Assembly (NCBI GenBank): GCA_041862635.1
Contig: JBGVTO010000390.1
Location: 1-14,859, forward strand
DNA from: NIOZ-UU13 sp041862635
GTDB taxonomy: Bacteria > Planctomycetota > Phycisphaerae > Sedimentisphaerales > Anaerobacaceae
Direction of reading: 5' to 3'
DNA length: 14,859 nucleotides
The notes under the pieces are model-generated. The model did not search any database, had not been told where the DNA came from, and worked only from the letters and a program-made list of their open reading frames with translations. Positions 1-7,135 of this stretch are shown piece by piece; the stretch's first letter is position 1, and every line of letters begins with the position of its first letter. Position numbers and translations under genes: made by a program.

Positions 1-795
1 ATTACCTTCTCGCCGAGTATCTTTGCTGCTTCGCACCAGTTGTACTTCGGTACTGATAAAGATGCCGTGAAAAATGCCGATACCAGCTCGCCAGAGTATA
101 AAGGCACCAGGGACCTTGGTGCTGAGAGCTATGACCCAGGAATACTTGAGTGGGACAGCACTTACTACTGGAGGATTGACGAGGTCAATAACACCAACCC
201 AGACAGTCCGTGGCCGGGCATCCTCTGGAGCTTTACTACAGCCAACTTCCTTGTCGTGGACGATTTTGAATCTTACAATGACCTTGACCCCGCCGACCCC
301 GATAGCAACAGGATATTTTACGCGTGGCTGGACGGATACGACGACCCGACAAACGGTTCTTTAGTTGGTTATGACACTCCTCCTTTTGCAGAGCAAACTA
401 TCGTTCACAGCGGCAGCCAGTCGATGCCGCTTTTCTACGACAACAGTGTTGGGTACTCTGAGGCAGCTTTGACATTGATTTACCCGCGTGACTGGACCGA
501 GAAAGGTGTCAACACGCTGACGATTTGGTTCAGAGGCGATGCTGCCAACGCTGCCGAGACGTTGTATGTTGCTCTCAACGGCAGTGCGGTCGTCTCTCAT
601 GATAATCCAAATGCAGCACAGATAGGTGAGTGGACCCGATGGAATATCGACCTGCAGGCATTCGCCGACCAGGGCGTGAACCTGGCCAATGTTAATACGA
701 TTGCTATTGGTCTTGGTAACAAGAAGAATCCGGCAGCCGGTGGTTCAGGTACAATGTACATCGATGATATTCGGCTGTACCGGCCGGTTCCATAA
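1..795 (+). CDS. Secreted/surface protein with fibronectin-like and carbohydrate-binding-like domains, 3' part only
   Basis: The reading frame is open from base 1, so the gene starts upstream of the window; 264 codons are visible and it ends at TAA 793-795. The first ~75 visible residues look like a fibronectin type III or Ig-like repeat (a VYFGTD-like QLYFGTD stretch, then TYYWRIDEVN, ending WSFTT). The rest begins FLVVDDFESYND and continues through TLTIWFRGDA and ends TMYIDDIRLYRP, a beta-rich jelly-roll pattern of the kind found at the C-terminus of large extracellular Planctomycetota proteins that bind or degrade polysaccharides. No catalytic motif is visible in this part. A strong terminator follows, so it ends its transcript. 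The domain calls rest on recognised sequence style, not a search; the N-terminal module that would reveal its activity is outside the window. Confidence 0.75.
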   Translation: MTFSPSIFAASHQLYFGTDKDAVKNADTSSPEYKGTRDLGAESYDPGILEWDSTYYWRIDEVNNTNPDSPWPGILWSFTTANFLVVDDFESYNDLDPADPDSNRIFYAWLDGYDDPTNGSLVGYDTPPFAEQTIVHSGSQSMPLFYDNSVGYSEAALTLIYPRDWTEKGVNTLTIWFRGDAANAAETLYVALNGSAVVSHDNPNAAQIGEWTRWNIDLQAFADQGVNLANVNTIAIGLGNKKNPAAGGSGTMYIDDIRLYRPVP

Positions 796-873
796 TCAGA
801 AGCACCGGAAGCCATAAGTGGCAATTGATCGTTTGCGGTGACAGACGATGGCCAAACGGATTAGCATCAATTC

Positions 874-912
874 GGGACCTATACCGATTGATTCGGTATA
901 GGTCCCTTTTTT
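874..912 (+). terminator. Strong intrinsic terminator after the surface-protein gene
   Basis: GGGACCTATACCGA (874-887) and TCGGTATAGGTCCC (893-906) form a perfect 14-bp stem around a 5-nt loop, followed directly by TTTTTT (907-912). This is a textbook Rho-independent terminator placed about 80 bases after the stop codon at 795. It separates the upstream gene from the FAD oxidoreductase, which must therefore have its own promoter. Confidence 0.93.
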
Positions 913-929
913 AATTGAAAGGATTCTTA

Positions 930-957
930 TTGCAAATGTTTGGATAATTACGATAAT
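930..957 (+). promoter_or_regulatory. Candidate sigma-70-type promoter for the FAD oxidoreductase gene
   Basis: TTGCAA (930-935) and GATAAT (952-957) are separated by 16 bases, just after the terminator and about 120 bases before the ATG at 1081. Both boxes are imperfect, and the region is AT-rich, so chance matches are likely. The rest of 958-1080 shows no ORF or clear structure apart from the Shine-Dalgarno GAAAGGA at 1068-1074. Confidence 0.35.
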
Positions 958-1080
958 GTTATCATTGAAGAAACGAGAGTGCTTAGGTGGTCTGTAAGAG
1001 CAGACAAAGAATTCAGGTAGGGGGCTGCTGAGGGTCAAAAGAAGTTGAAGGGAGAAGGATATTCATAGAAAGGACCAAGA

Positions 1081-4044
1081 ATGAAGAAATTTGTTCAACT
1101 TATACTTGTCGCGGCACTTATTTGTTTGCTGTTGGTGCAAGCAGGTTGTTTAAACACCTCAAAAAAGAGAGCAGTAAATGAATCGGCGAGGGATATCCCT
1201 GTCGTTTATAATGTGGACGTCGTGGTTGTCGGGGGGACAACAGGTGGCGTTGCTGCGGCTGTCGAAGCGGCACAACAAGGTGCGAAAGTTTTTCTTGCGG
1301 CCCAGCGGCCATATCTCGGCGCGGACTTGTGCGGCACGTATCGGCTGTGGCTTGAGCCGGGTGAGAAGCCGACCTCATTGCTCGCCCGCAAGCTTTTTGT
1401 GCAGTCACCTGCGATGCCGATGCAGGTCAAGCGCACTCTGGATGAGGCACTGCTCGAAGCGGGGGTAGAGTTTTTGTTTGGCTGCTATGCGACGGACGTG
1501 CTTCGTGATGATGGGAGGATTGCAGGTATCGTTATGGCCAACCGTTCGGGGCGACAGGCGGTCAGGGCCAAGGTCGTCATCGATGCGACACCGCGGGCAA
1601 GCGTAGCGGGAATGGCCGGTGCGACCTTTGGGCCGTATTCGGAAGGCAAACACACCTTTAAGAGAATCGTTGTCGGTGGTGAGGTACGAACCGGTACGGA
1701 CATCCAGGCTCGAAAGGTGACTTGGCCGATATCAGTTTCAGGCGGCTCAGGGAGAGAGGCTATTGAATATACGCTTAAAATACCAATGAAAGACGGTTCC
1801 TTCGAGTCGTTTGCCCAGGCTGAGCAAATCGCCCATGACAAAACCTGGCATCCCGGACAGGCAGATGCGTCGGAGACACTCTTTCAGGTACCACCTGACC
1901 CGATGAAAGGGAAGAAAAGTTTATCCGGTGCCTGGCCCGGAGCTGATAAGGTCGATATGAATGTTTTCCGACCACGGGATACTAAATGTCTGTTTGTGCT
2001 TGGCGGTTGCGCTGATATATCCCGCAGGGCTGCAGAGAAGCTGCTTCGGCCATTGGAATTAGTGAAGGTAGGTAGTCGTATCGGTGCTGCGGCAGCTTCG
2101 GAGGCTCAAGGTGTGCCGTGGCCACGTAACGTCAGGTTAGGCGGCAGGGTGGCTTCGCCTGTTACTGCGGGAGATGTTCGGGAGAATTTGAGCGGGATAC
2201 GTCGGACATTAACCGAACCTTCAAGGATTCATGCAGATAAGCAGGCTGTTCCCATTCTTGGGGAGGTGGACGTAGTTGTTGTTGGCGGAGGTACCGGTGG
2301 AGCACCGGCCGGCATTTCAGCGGCACGGCAGGGGGCCAAGACACTTGTGTTAGAGTACCTGCACGGACTCGGCGGAGTGGGAACGATGGGTCTTATCAGC
2401 AAATACTATTACGGTTATATAAAGGGCTTTACTAAAGAAATCGATGAGGGCATCGCCGGTTTTGGAGCCGATGTAAAGCGCGAGGGTGGGGGATGGAATA
2501 TCGAGAGGAAGAAAGAATGGTATCGTAGCGAATTGCGTAAGGCCGGCGCGGACATTTGGTTCGGAGTGCTTGGCTGTGGTGCGTTCGTTGAAGACGGATG
2601 CGTCAAAGGCGTAGTTGTTGCAACACCCGAAGGGCGAGGCGTGATTCTTGCGAAGGTGGTTATCGATTCGACCGGCAATGCCGACATAGCCGCTGCGGCC
2701 GGGGCAATGTGCACTTATACCAATGGTGCGGGTGTTGCGGTGCAGGGTGCCGGGCTTCCTCCGTATAAGTTAGGTACCGGATACACTAATACTGATTGGA
2801 CCTTTATCGACGACACAGATGTTGTAGATGTATGGCGTGCATTCGTAGTCGCCAAGAACAAATATAAAAATGCTTATGACCTGGGCCAGCTAATAGATAC
2901 TCGTGAACGACGGCGGATAGTCGGTGACTTTATTATGTCACCCATGGATATCTCCAACAATCGTACCTATCCTGACACTATCGTAATTGCTCGTAGTAAT
3001 TTTGACTCGCACGGATTTACGATACATCCGGTATTTCTGCTAAAGCCGCCCGACAGAAAGGAGATATTCGTTAACGTGCCTTATCGCTGTCTGCTGCCAA
3101 AGGGTCTGGACGGCATTTTAGTTACAGGACTTGGTGTCAGTGCCCACCGCGATGCTATGCCTGTTATACGCATGCAGCCGGACATTCAGAACCAGGGCTA
3201 TGCCGCAGGTGTGGCGGCGGCGATGGTGGTCAAGAGCGGCAGAAGCGTTCGTCAGATTGACATCAAGGCGCTTCAGAAACATCTTGTTGAAAAAGGTAAT
3301 CTGCCCGAGAGGGTGCTGACGGATAAAGATTCATTCCCGCTGTCGAAAGAAGAAGTTGCACAGGCGGTTGAGCGGATTGTCAATGACTTTGACGGATTGG
3401 AGGTAGTCCTTGCGCAGCTACAGGATTCAATGCCGCTTTTGAAAAAAGCTTACGAAGCTGCCGAGGCCGAAAAGGCCAAACTTGCTTACGCCCATATTCT
3501 CGGGATGCTGGGTGAGCCTGTCGGCGCCGGCACTCTGGCCGAGGCGGTGGAGGCCAGAGATTGGGACAAGGGCTGGAATTATACGGGGATGGGACAGTAC
3601 GGGATGAGCTTAAGTGAGCTTGACAGTCTTATCGTAGCTCTTGGCCGTACGCTCAGCGAGCAAGCGTTGGAACCGATTCTTGAAAAAGTAAAACAGCTCG
3701 ATACCGGAAGTGAGTTCTCACATTGCCGGGCGGTAGCGATAGCGCTTGAGACCCTGGGTGATACCGCTGCTGCCGAATCCTTAGCCGAATTTCTGGAAAA
3801 GCCCGGCATAAGAGGTCATGCTTTTATTGATATAGATACAGCGAGACACCGAACACCACCAGGGCCTGAGGACACTTCGACGAGAAACAACTCACTGCGT
3901 GAGCTGGTTCTGGCGAGGGCTTTGTACCGATGTGGAGATTACGAAGGCCTCGGTGAAAAAATCCTGAAGCAATACACACGTGACCTTCGCGGCCACTACG
4001 CCCGCCATGCTCACACTGTGCTTAAAGATAAAAAGGATGAGTAA
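1081..4044 (+). CDS. Exported FAD-dependent oxidoreductase with two FAD domains and a helical C-terminal tail
   Basis: The 987-residue protein starts at ATG 1081 with GAAAGGA six bases upstream. The N-terminus (MKK, hydrophobic residues 4-21, Cys23) is a signal peptide, probably a lipoprotein signal, although Gln at -3 makes the lipobox (VQAGC) atypical. Two Rossmann dinucleotide motifs are visible: VDVVVVGGTTGG at about 45-56 and VDVVVVGGGTGG at about 396-407. The second is followed by GLGGVGTMGLISKYYYGY, typical of the FAD_oxidored (PF12831-type) family. Residues ~45-370 and ~395-740 therefore look like tandem related domains. Residues ~745-987 are helix-rich (HEAT-like), with no FAD motif. 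The family oxidises diverse, mostly unknown substrates. It lies upstream of the sugar cluster but is separated from it by 158 bases carrying a candidate promoter and a repeat, so co-transcription is uncertain. The substrate is unknown. Confidence 0.85.
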   Translation: MKKFVQLILVAALICLLLVQAGCLNTSKKRAVNESARDIPVVYNVDVVVVGGTTGGVAAAVEAAQQGAKVFLAAQRPYLGADLCGTYRLWLEPGEKPTSLLARKLFVQSPAMPMQVKRTLDEALLEAGVEFLFGCYATDVLRDDGRIAGIVMANRSGRQAVRAKVVIDATPRASVAGMAGATFGPYSEGKHTFKRIVVGGEVRTGTDIQARKVTWPISVSGGSGREAIEYTLKIPMKDGSFESFAQAEQIAHDKTWHPGQADASETLFQVPPDPMKGKKSLSGAWPGADKVDMNVFRPRDTKCLFVLGGCADISRRAAEKLLRPLELVKVGSRIGAAAASEAQGVPWPRNVRLGGRVASPVTAGDVRENLSGIRRTLTEPSRIHADKQAVPILGEVDVVVVGGGTGGAPAGISAARQGAKTLVLEYLHGLGGVGTMGLISKYYYGYIKGFTKEIDEGIAGFGADVKREGGGWNIERKKEWYRSELRKAGADIWFGVLGCGAFVEDGCVKGVVVATPEGRGVILAKVVIDSTGNADIAAAAGAMCTYTNGAGVAVQGAGLPPYKLGTGYTNTDWTFIDDTDVVDVWRAFVVAKNKYKNAYDLGQLIDTRERRRIVGDFIMSPMDISNNRTYPDTIVIARSNFDSHGFTIHPVFLLKPPDRKEIFVNVPYRCLLPKGLDGILVTGLGVSAHRDAMPVIRMQPDIQNQGYAAGVAAAMVVKSGRSVRQIDIKALQKHLVEKGNLPERVLTDKDSFPLSKEEVAQAVERIVNDFDGLEVVLAQLQDSMPLLKKAYEAAEAEKAKLAYAHILGMLGEPVGAGTLAEAVEARDWDKGWNYTGMGQYGMSLSELDSLIVALGRTLSEQALEPILEKVKQLDTGSEFSHCRAVAIALETLGDTAAAESLAEFLEKPGIRGHAFIDIDTARHRTPPGPEDTSTRNNSLRELVLARALYRCGDYEGLGEKILKQYTRDLRGHYARHAHTVLKDKKDE

Positions 4045-4077
4045 GGTCAAATACAAAAGCTCACTATGTCTATGGAA

Positions 4078-4106
4078 AAGACAGGGGAGTAGTCAGCTAT
4101 TATAAT
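4078..4106 (+). promoter_or_regulatory. Candidate promoter for the sugar-catabolism cluster
   Basis: A perfect -10 hexamer TATAAT (4101-4106) has AAGACA (4078-4083) 17 bases upstream, which matches four of six bases of the -35 consensus. It lies in the gap between the FAD oxidoreductase and the isomerase gene (ATG 4203), about 97 bases from that start. The downstream leader would contain the repeat at 4141-4170. No operator-like palindrome is evident next to it. Confidence 0.45.
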
Positions 4107-4140
4107 GTATAGGTTTGTAATCAATAGATTACCAGAGATT

Positions 4141-4170
4141 GAGATTCTTCGCTGTGCTCAGAATGACAAA
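4141..4170 (+). repeat. Dispersed palindromic repeat, simple copy
   Basis: This 30-bp unit begins GAGATTCTTC and ends GCTCAGAATGACAAA. The same two ends recur around 7053-7112, where the last 20 bases match at 18 of 20 positions. The sequence type (GATTCTTCGCTxxGCTCAGAATGACA) is a familiar intergenic dispersed repeat in several environmental bacterial groups. It lies between a candidate promoter and the isomerase start, so it would be transcribed in the leader. Confidence 0.75.
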
Positions 4171-4202
4171 TAGGCTTAATGTTAATTTAAGGAGAAATAG
4201 AA

Positions 4203-5237
4203 ATGTCCGGAGAATATCGTTTTTCATTTGGTCCGTGGAACATTCATGAAGGAGCCGACCCATTTGGGCCGACGGTCAGGGACAGCATTGAGTTCGGCAA
4301 GAAGCTTAAGATGTATAAGAAACTCGGCTTTGACGGTGTGCAGTTCCACGATGACGATGCCGTGCCTGATATGGATAATCTCAGCTTTATCGAAATAGTC
4401 AAAAGGGCAAAAAAGGTTCGTTCAATGCTTGAAGGAGAGGGGCTTGCAGCGGAATTTGTTGCACCGCGGCTATGGGAGGATGAGCATACAATCGATGGGG
4501 CTTATACATCGAACAATCCAACATCTCGGCAGTACGCCAAAGACCAAAGTCGGCGGATGATTGATATCGCTGATGCCCTTGATACGAAACTGGTCGTCCT
4601 CTGGCTTGCCCGCGAAGGTACGTATATCCGTGAGGCAAAGGATAGCAAGGTCGCCGTTGAGAGAATTGTAGAAGCTATAAATGATATGTTGGCTTATAAT
4701 CCTGAAATCAAGATTGCGATTGAGCCCAAGCCGAACGAGCCGATGGACCAGGCCTATATCCCGACAACCGGACACGCTGTTGCTGTGAGCTATCTTACAC
4801 GTGACCCGGAGCGTGTCGGTGTCAATATTGAAAGTGCCCATGTGATTCTTGCTGGACTTGACCCTTCGGATGAGATGGGTTTTGCCCTTGCCTATAATAA
4901 GCTTTTCACCGTTCATCTCAACGACCAGAACGGCCCAAAATTCGACGAGGACAAAAGCTTCGGTTCTGTTGATTTGCGAAGGGCATTCAATCAGGTGCGC
5001 ATACTCGACCAATACGATTACGGCAAGAGCGGTGAATTTGTAGGGCTGGACGTTAAAGCTATGCGCACCCAGAAACTGGAAGTAGCTACAAAACACTTGC
5101 GCAACAGCAGAGAGATTTTCCTGGCGCTTGTGGAACTTGTTCGAAGCCTGGACAAAAAAAAGGTCGAGAAATTGATAGCCCAACGGGATTACGAAGAATT
5201 GGATATGTTGATAATCAACCATTTGATGGGTAAGTAG
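4203..5237 (+). CDS. Xylose isomerase-family TIM-barrel sugar isomerase
   Basis: This 344-residue cytoplasmic protein resembles class I (Streptomyces-type, ~388 aa) xylose isomerase along its whole length, including the C-terminal LDMLIINHLMGK (compare LDQLAMDHLLG). Such enzymes interconvert aldoses and ketoses by a metal-dependent hydride shift. By eye alignment with the Streptomyces enzyme, FHDDD gives His49 and Asp52 (H54/D57), Trp134 lies in VLWLAREG (W137), EPKPNEP gives Glu174 and Lys176 (E181/K183), NIESAH gives Glu210 and His213 (E217/H220), FDED gives Asp248 and Asp250 (D255/D257), and LDVK gives Asp283 (D287). The metal-1 ligand D245 is instead His238 (FTVHLN). The start is ATG 4203 with AAGGAG eight bases upstream. 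It is the first gene of the cluster, 30 bases before the deacetylase. The fold is secure; xylose as substrate is not, given the His substitution and the neighbours. Confidence 0.88.
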   Translation: MSGEYRFSFGPWNIHEGADPFGPTVRDSIEFGKKLKMYKKLGFDGVQFHDDDAVPDMDNLSFIEIVKRAKKVRSMLEGEGLAAEFVAPRLWEDEHTIDGAYTSNNPTSRQYAKDQSRRMIDIADALDTKLVVLWLAREGTYIREAKDSKVAVERIVEAINDMLAYNPEIKIAIEPKPNEPMDQAYIPTTGHAVAVSYLTRDPERVGVNIESAHVILAGLDPSDEMGFALAYNKLFTVHLNDQNGPKFDEDKSFGSVDLRRAFNQVRILDQYDYGKSGEFVGLDVKAMRTQKLEVATKHLRNSREIFLALVELVRSLDKKKVEKLIAQRDYEELDMLIINHLMGK

Positions 5238-5267
5238 GACAGCCAAGAACTTTCAGGAAGTGTAGTT

Positions 5268-6029
5268 ATGAGTAGTAATAAAACTGTTTTGAGTTTGGGT
5301 GCTCACCCTGATGACGCGGAATTTTTTTGTATGGGGACACTAACGTTGCTTCATAAAAAAGGCTGGCAGATTCATATTGCGACGATGACGCCAGGGGACT
5401 GTGGTACGGTTCAGTACAGCCGAGAAGAAATCAGCAGGATTCGCAGGGCTGAAGCTGCTAAAGCGGCCGGTATATTAGACGGCAGCTATCATTGTCTTGA
5501 ATGCGACGATATATTTATCATATATGACAGAGCAACCCTGATGAAGGCAATCGGGTTGCTTAGAAAAATTAAACCGACTATTGTCCTTACGACAAGCCCA
5601 TCAGATTACATGGTTGACCATGAGATAGCCAGCAGGATTGCTCAGACGGCCTGTTTTGCCTGTGGAGTTGTGAATATCGAAACTGTCGGTGCCGAGCCGT
5701 TTGAGCCGGTGCCATATCTTTACTATATGGACCCGGTGGAGGGCAAAGACAACTTTGGCGCCGAGGTAAAAGCCGGTACTATCGTTGATATTACCAGTGT
5801 AATGGACACTAAGGAAAAAATGCTTTGCTGCCATGAGAGTCAGCGTAACTGGCTTTTGAAGCATCACGGTATAGATGACTATGTTATTTCGATGAAGAAG
5901 CTGGGTGAGCAAAGAGGGCGGGAGATAAATTCGGGCTTTGCCGAAGGCTTCAGGCAGCATTTGGGTCATGCTTACCCGCAGGACAATATCCTCAAGGCTG
6001 AACTCGGTGAGCTGGTACACATTGTATAA
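5268..6029 (+). CDS. PIG-L/LmbE-family zinc-dependent de-N-acetylase
   Basis: A 253-residue cytoplasmic protein with no signal peptide. The PIG-L hallmark AHPDDAE is at residues 12-18, giving zinc ligands His13 and Asp16 and catalytic base Asp15. The third zinc ligand is His118 in SDYMVDHE. A CHESQ motif (~192-196), typical of the family, follows. Members remove acetyl groups from N-acetylglucosamine-containing substrates (MshB, PIG-L, archaeal diacetylchitobiose deacetylase). AGGAAG at 5255-5260 precedes ATG 5268. The stop codon TAA (6027-6029) overlaps the AAGGAG Shine-Dalgarno (6028-6033) of the next gene, so translation is tightly linked to the NagB-like enzyme. That pairing supports a deacetylate-then-deaminate route for an amino sugar. 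Other family members act on antibiotics or mycothiol precursors, so the substrate is inferred. Confidence 0.92.
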   Translation: MSSNKTVLSLGAHPDDAEFFCMGTLTLLHKKGWQIHIATMTPGDCGTVQYSREEISRIRRAEAAKAAGILDGSYHCLECDDIFIIYDRATLMKAIGLLRKIKPTIVLTTSPSDYMVDHEIASRIAQTACFACGVVNIETVGAEPFEPVPYLYYMDPVEGKDNFGAEVKAGTIVDITSVMDTKEKMLCCHESQRNWLLKHHGIDDYVISMKKLGEQRGREINSGFAEGFRQHLGHAYPQDNILKAELGELVHIV

Positions 6030-6040
6030 GGAGAGTTATC

Positions 6041-6970
6041 ATGGCACGAAAAATCAGTATGTTAGCGTCGCAGTGGTGGGATTTTACCACGCTTGATGAT
6101 GAGATTCTCAACGATGCGGCTAAACTTACGGCTGAGGATATGGCAGGTTTGAGCAGAGAAGGTTTTAAGGTTATCTTCTACGACACTCTTGAAGACTTCT
6201 ATCTTGCAGAAGCACTGGAGTATATCACAGCGTGGAGACAGGCCACGGCTGATAATCCCGCAGGTATCTGTGGGCCGATTGGGCCAACCGAGCAGCTTCC
6301 TCTTGTGGCAAGGCTGGTAAATGAATTGGAGCTAAACCTGAAAAATGCCCATTTCTGGGGAATGGATGAATGGTATATGAACGGCAAAGAGGTGCCTTAT
6401 GCGCATCCACTGTCTTTTGCAAAGGCTGATATGGAGCTTTGCTTTAATCGAATTGACGACGAGTTAAAAATGCCTGAGTCCAATATCCATTTTCCGAAGG
6501 CTGATACGACAGAATACATCAATAGCTGGAAAGGTGTTCGCTGCGTGGTTATGCAGGGTGGTCAGGGTGACATAAAGCACTGGGCATTCAACGACCCGGT
6601 TAAGCGGGAAGGTAAATATAAGGACGAGCCGCCAACGCCACAGGAGTATTGCAGGCTTACAACGCGCGTTGTGGATTTACATCCGGTTACTGTTATGCAG
6701 AACGCGCGAACCAGCGGCGGCGGCGTGGTTACCGGTGTGCCGAGGCAGGCGATTACGGTTGGGCCTGTCCAGACGTGGAAGGCAGAGAAGGTCTCGATTT
6801 GGCAGGCGGGCACGCATGATAATCCTTTCGGGATGAGATTGACAACCCTTATGATAAGTAAGAAAATCGCTGACAGCTCGGTGCCGATGTCACTGTTGGC
6901 GGGGCACCCTAACGTCCAGTTCAATTTTTACAGGCCTGGCATAGGTAAATGTGAGGCGGAAATGCACTGA
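6041..6970 (+). CDS. Glucosamine-6-phosphate deaminase (NagB)-like isomerase, divergent
   Basis: A 309-residue protein of the NagB/6-phosphogluconolactonase fold. Shared landmarks are FWGMDEWY at 105-112, where Asp109 corresponds to the catalytic base D72 of E. coli NagB in MDEY; GGQGDIKHWAFNDP at 173-186 (compare GGVGNDGHIAFNEP), giving His180 and Asp185 for H143 and E148; and QAITVGPVQTWKAEKV at about 236-251 (compare ALTVGVGTLLDAEEV). NagB converts glucosamine-6-phosphate to fructose-6-phosphate and ammonia. By eye alignment two positions differ: D141 is Ile178 (an Asp sits one residue earlier), and the phosphate-binding K208 falls at Asp260 in GTHDN. The substrate may therefore be another amino sugar or an unphosphorylated one. 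Strong AAGGAG seven bases before ATG 6041 sets the start. A repeat-rich gap follows. Confidence 0.82.
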   Translation: MARKISMLASQWWDFTTLDDEILNDAAKLTAEDMAGLSREGFKVIFYDTLEDFYLAEALEYITAWRQATADNPAGICGPIGPTEQLPLVARLVNELELNLKNAHFWGMDEWYMNGKEVPYAHPLSFAKADMELCFNRIDDELKMPESNIHFPKADTTEYINSWKGVRCVVMQGGQGDIKHWAFNDPVKREGKYKDEPPTPQEYCRLTTRVVDLHPVTVMQNARTSGGGVVTGVPRQAITVGPVQTWKAEKVSIWQAGTHDNPFGMRLTTLMISKKIADSSVPMSLLAGHPNVQFNFYRPGIGKCEAEMH

Positions 6971-6991
6971 GAAATTATTTCGAAACTGCCA

Positions 6992-7040
6992 CCCTGAGCC
7001 CTTCGCTGCGCTCGATGATAAGCTCCGCGAAGGGTCTGGT
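6992..7040 (+). repeat. GC-rich palindromic repeat between the NagB-like and kinase genes
   Basis: Perfect inverted arms CCCTTCGC (6999-7006) and GCGAAGGG (7027-7034) enclose a loop containing TGCGCTCGATGATAAGCTCC. The left flank is CCCTGAG and the right flank GGTCTGG, words that recur in the other repeats of this window. There is no T-run, so it is not an intrinsic terminator; as RNA it would form a hairpin that could stop 3' exonucleases and uncouple kinase from upstream expression. Confidence 0.7.
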
Positions 7041-7052
7041 TAGCTGAAATAG

Positions 7053-7112
7053 GAGATTCTTCCCCTTCGGCTCCGCTTAGGGCTGAAGGCTTGTTGCGCT
7101 CAGAATGACAAA
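7053..7112 (+). repeat. Composite dispersed repeat: one element inserted into another
   Basis: The ends GAGATTCTTC (7053-7062) and GTTGCGCTCAGAATGACAAA (7093-7112) match the two halves of the simple copy at 4141-4170, but here about 30 bases (7063-7092, starting CCCTTCGGCTCCGC) separate them. The inserted part carries its own short inverted arms, CCTTC and GAAGG. The unit ends 23 bases before the kinase start codon. Confidence 0.72.
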
Positions 7113-7135
7113 TTGTGTTTTGCGAAAATAAAACA

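Noticed and set aside
796..1038. 80-aa minus-strand frame in the gap after the surface protein
   Set aside because: It crosses the strong intrinsic terminator hairpin, and no protein features or ribosome site are visible.
4470..5246. 258-aa open frame on the minus strand
   Set aside because: It lies antisense to the clear xylose-isomerase homologue, has no recognisable motifs or ribosome site, and reflects codon bias of the real gene.
6041..6970. 6-phosphogluconolactonase assignment for the NagB-fold protein
   Set aside because: The MDEWY and GxxHWAFNDP motifs match the glucosamine-6-phosphate deaminase branch better, and the neighbouring deacetylase fits amino-sugar use.
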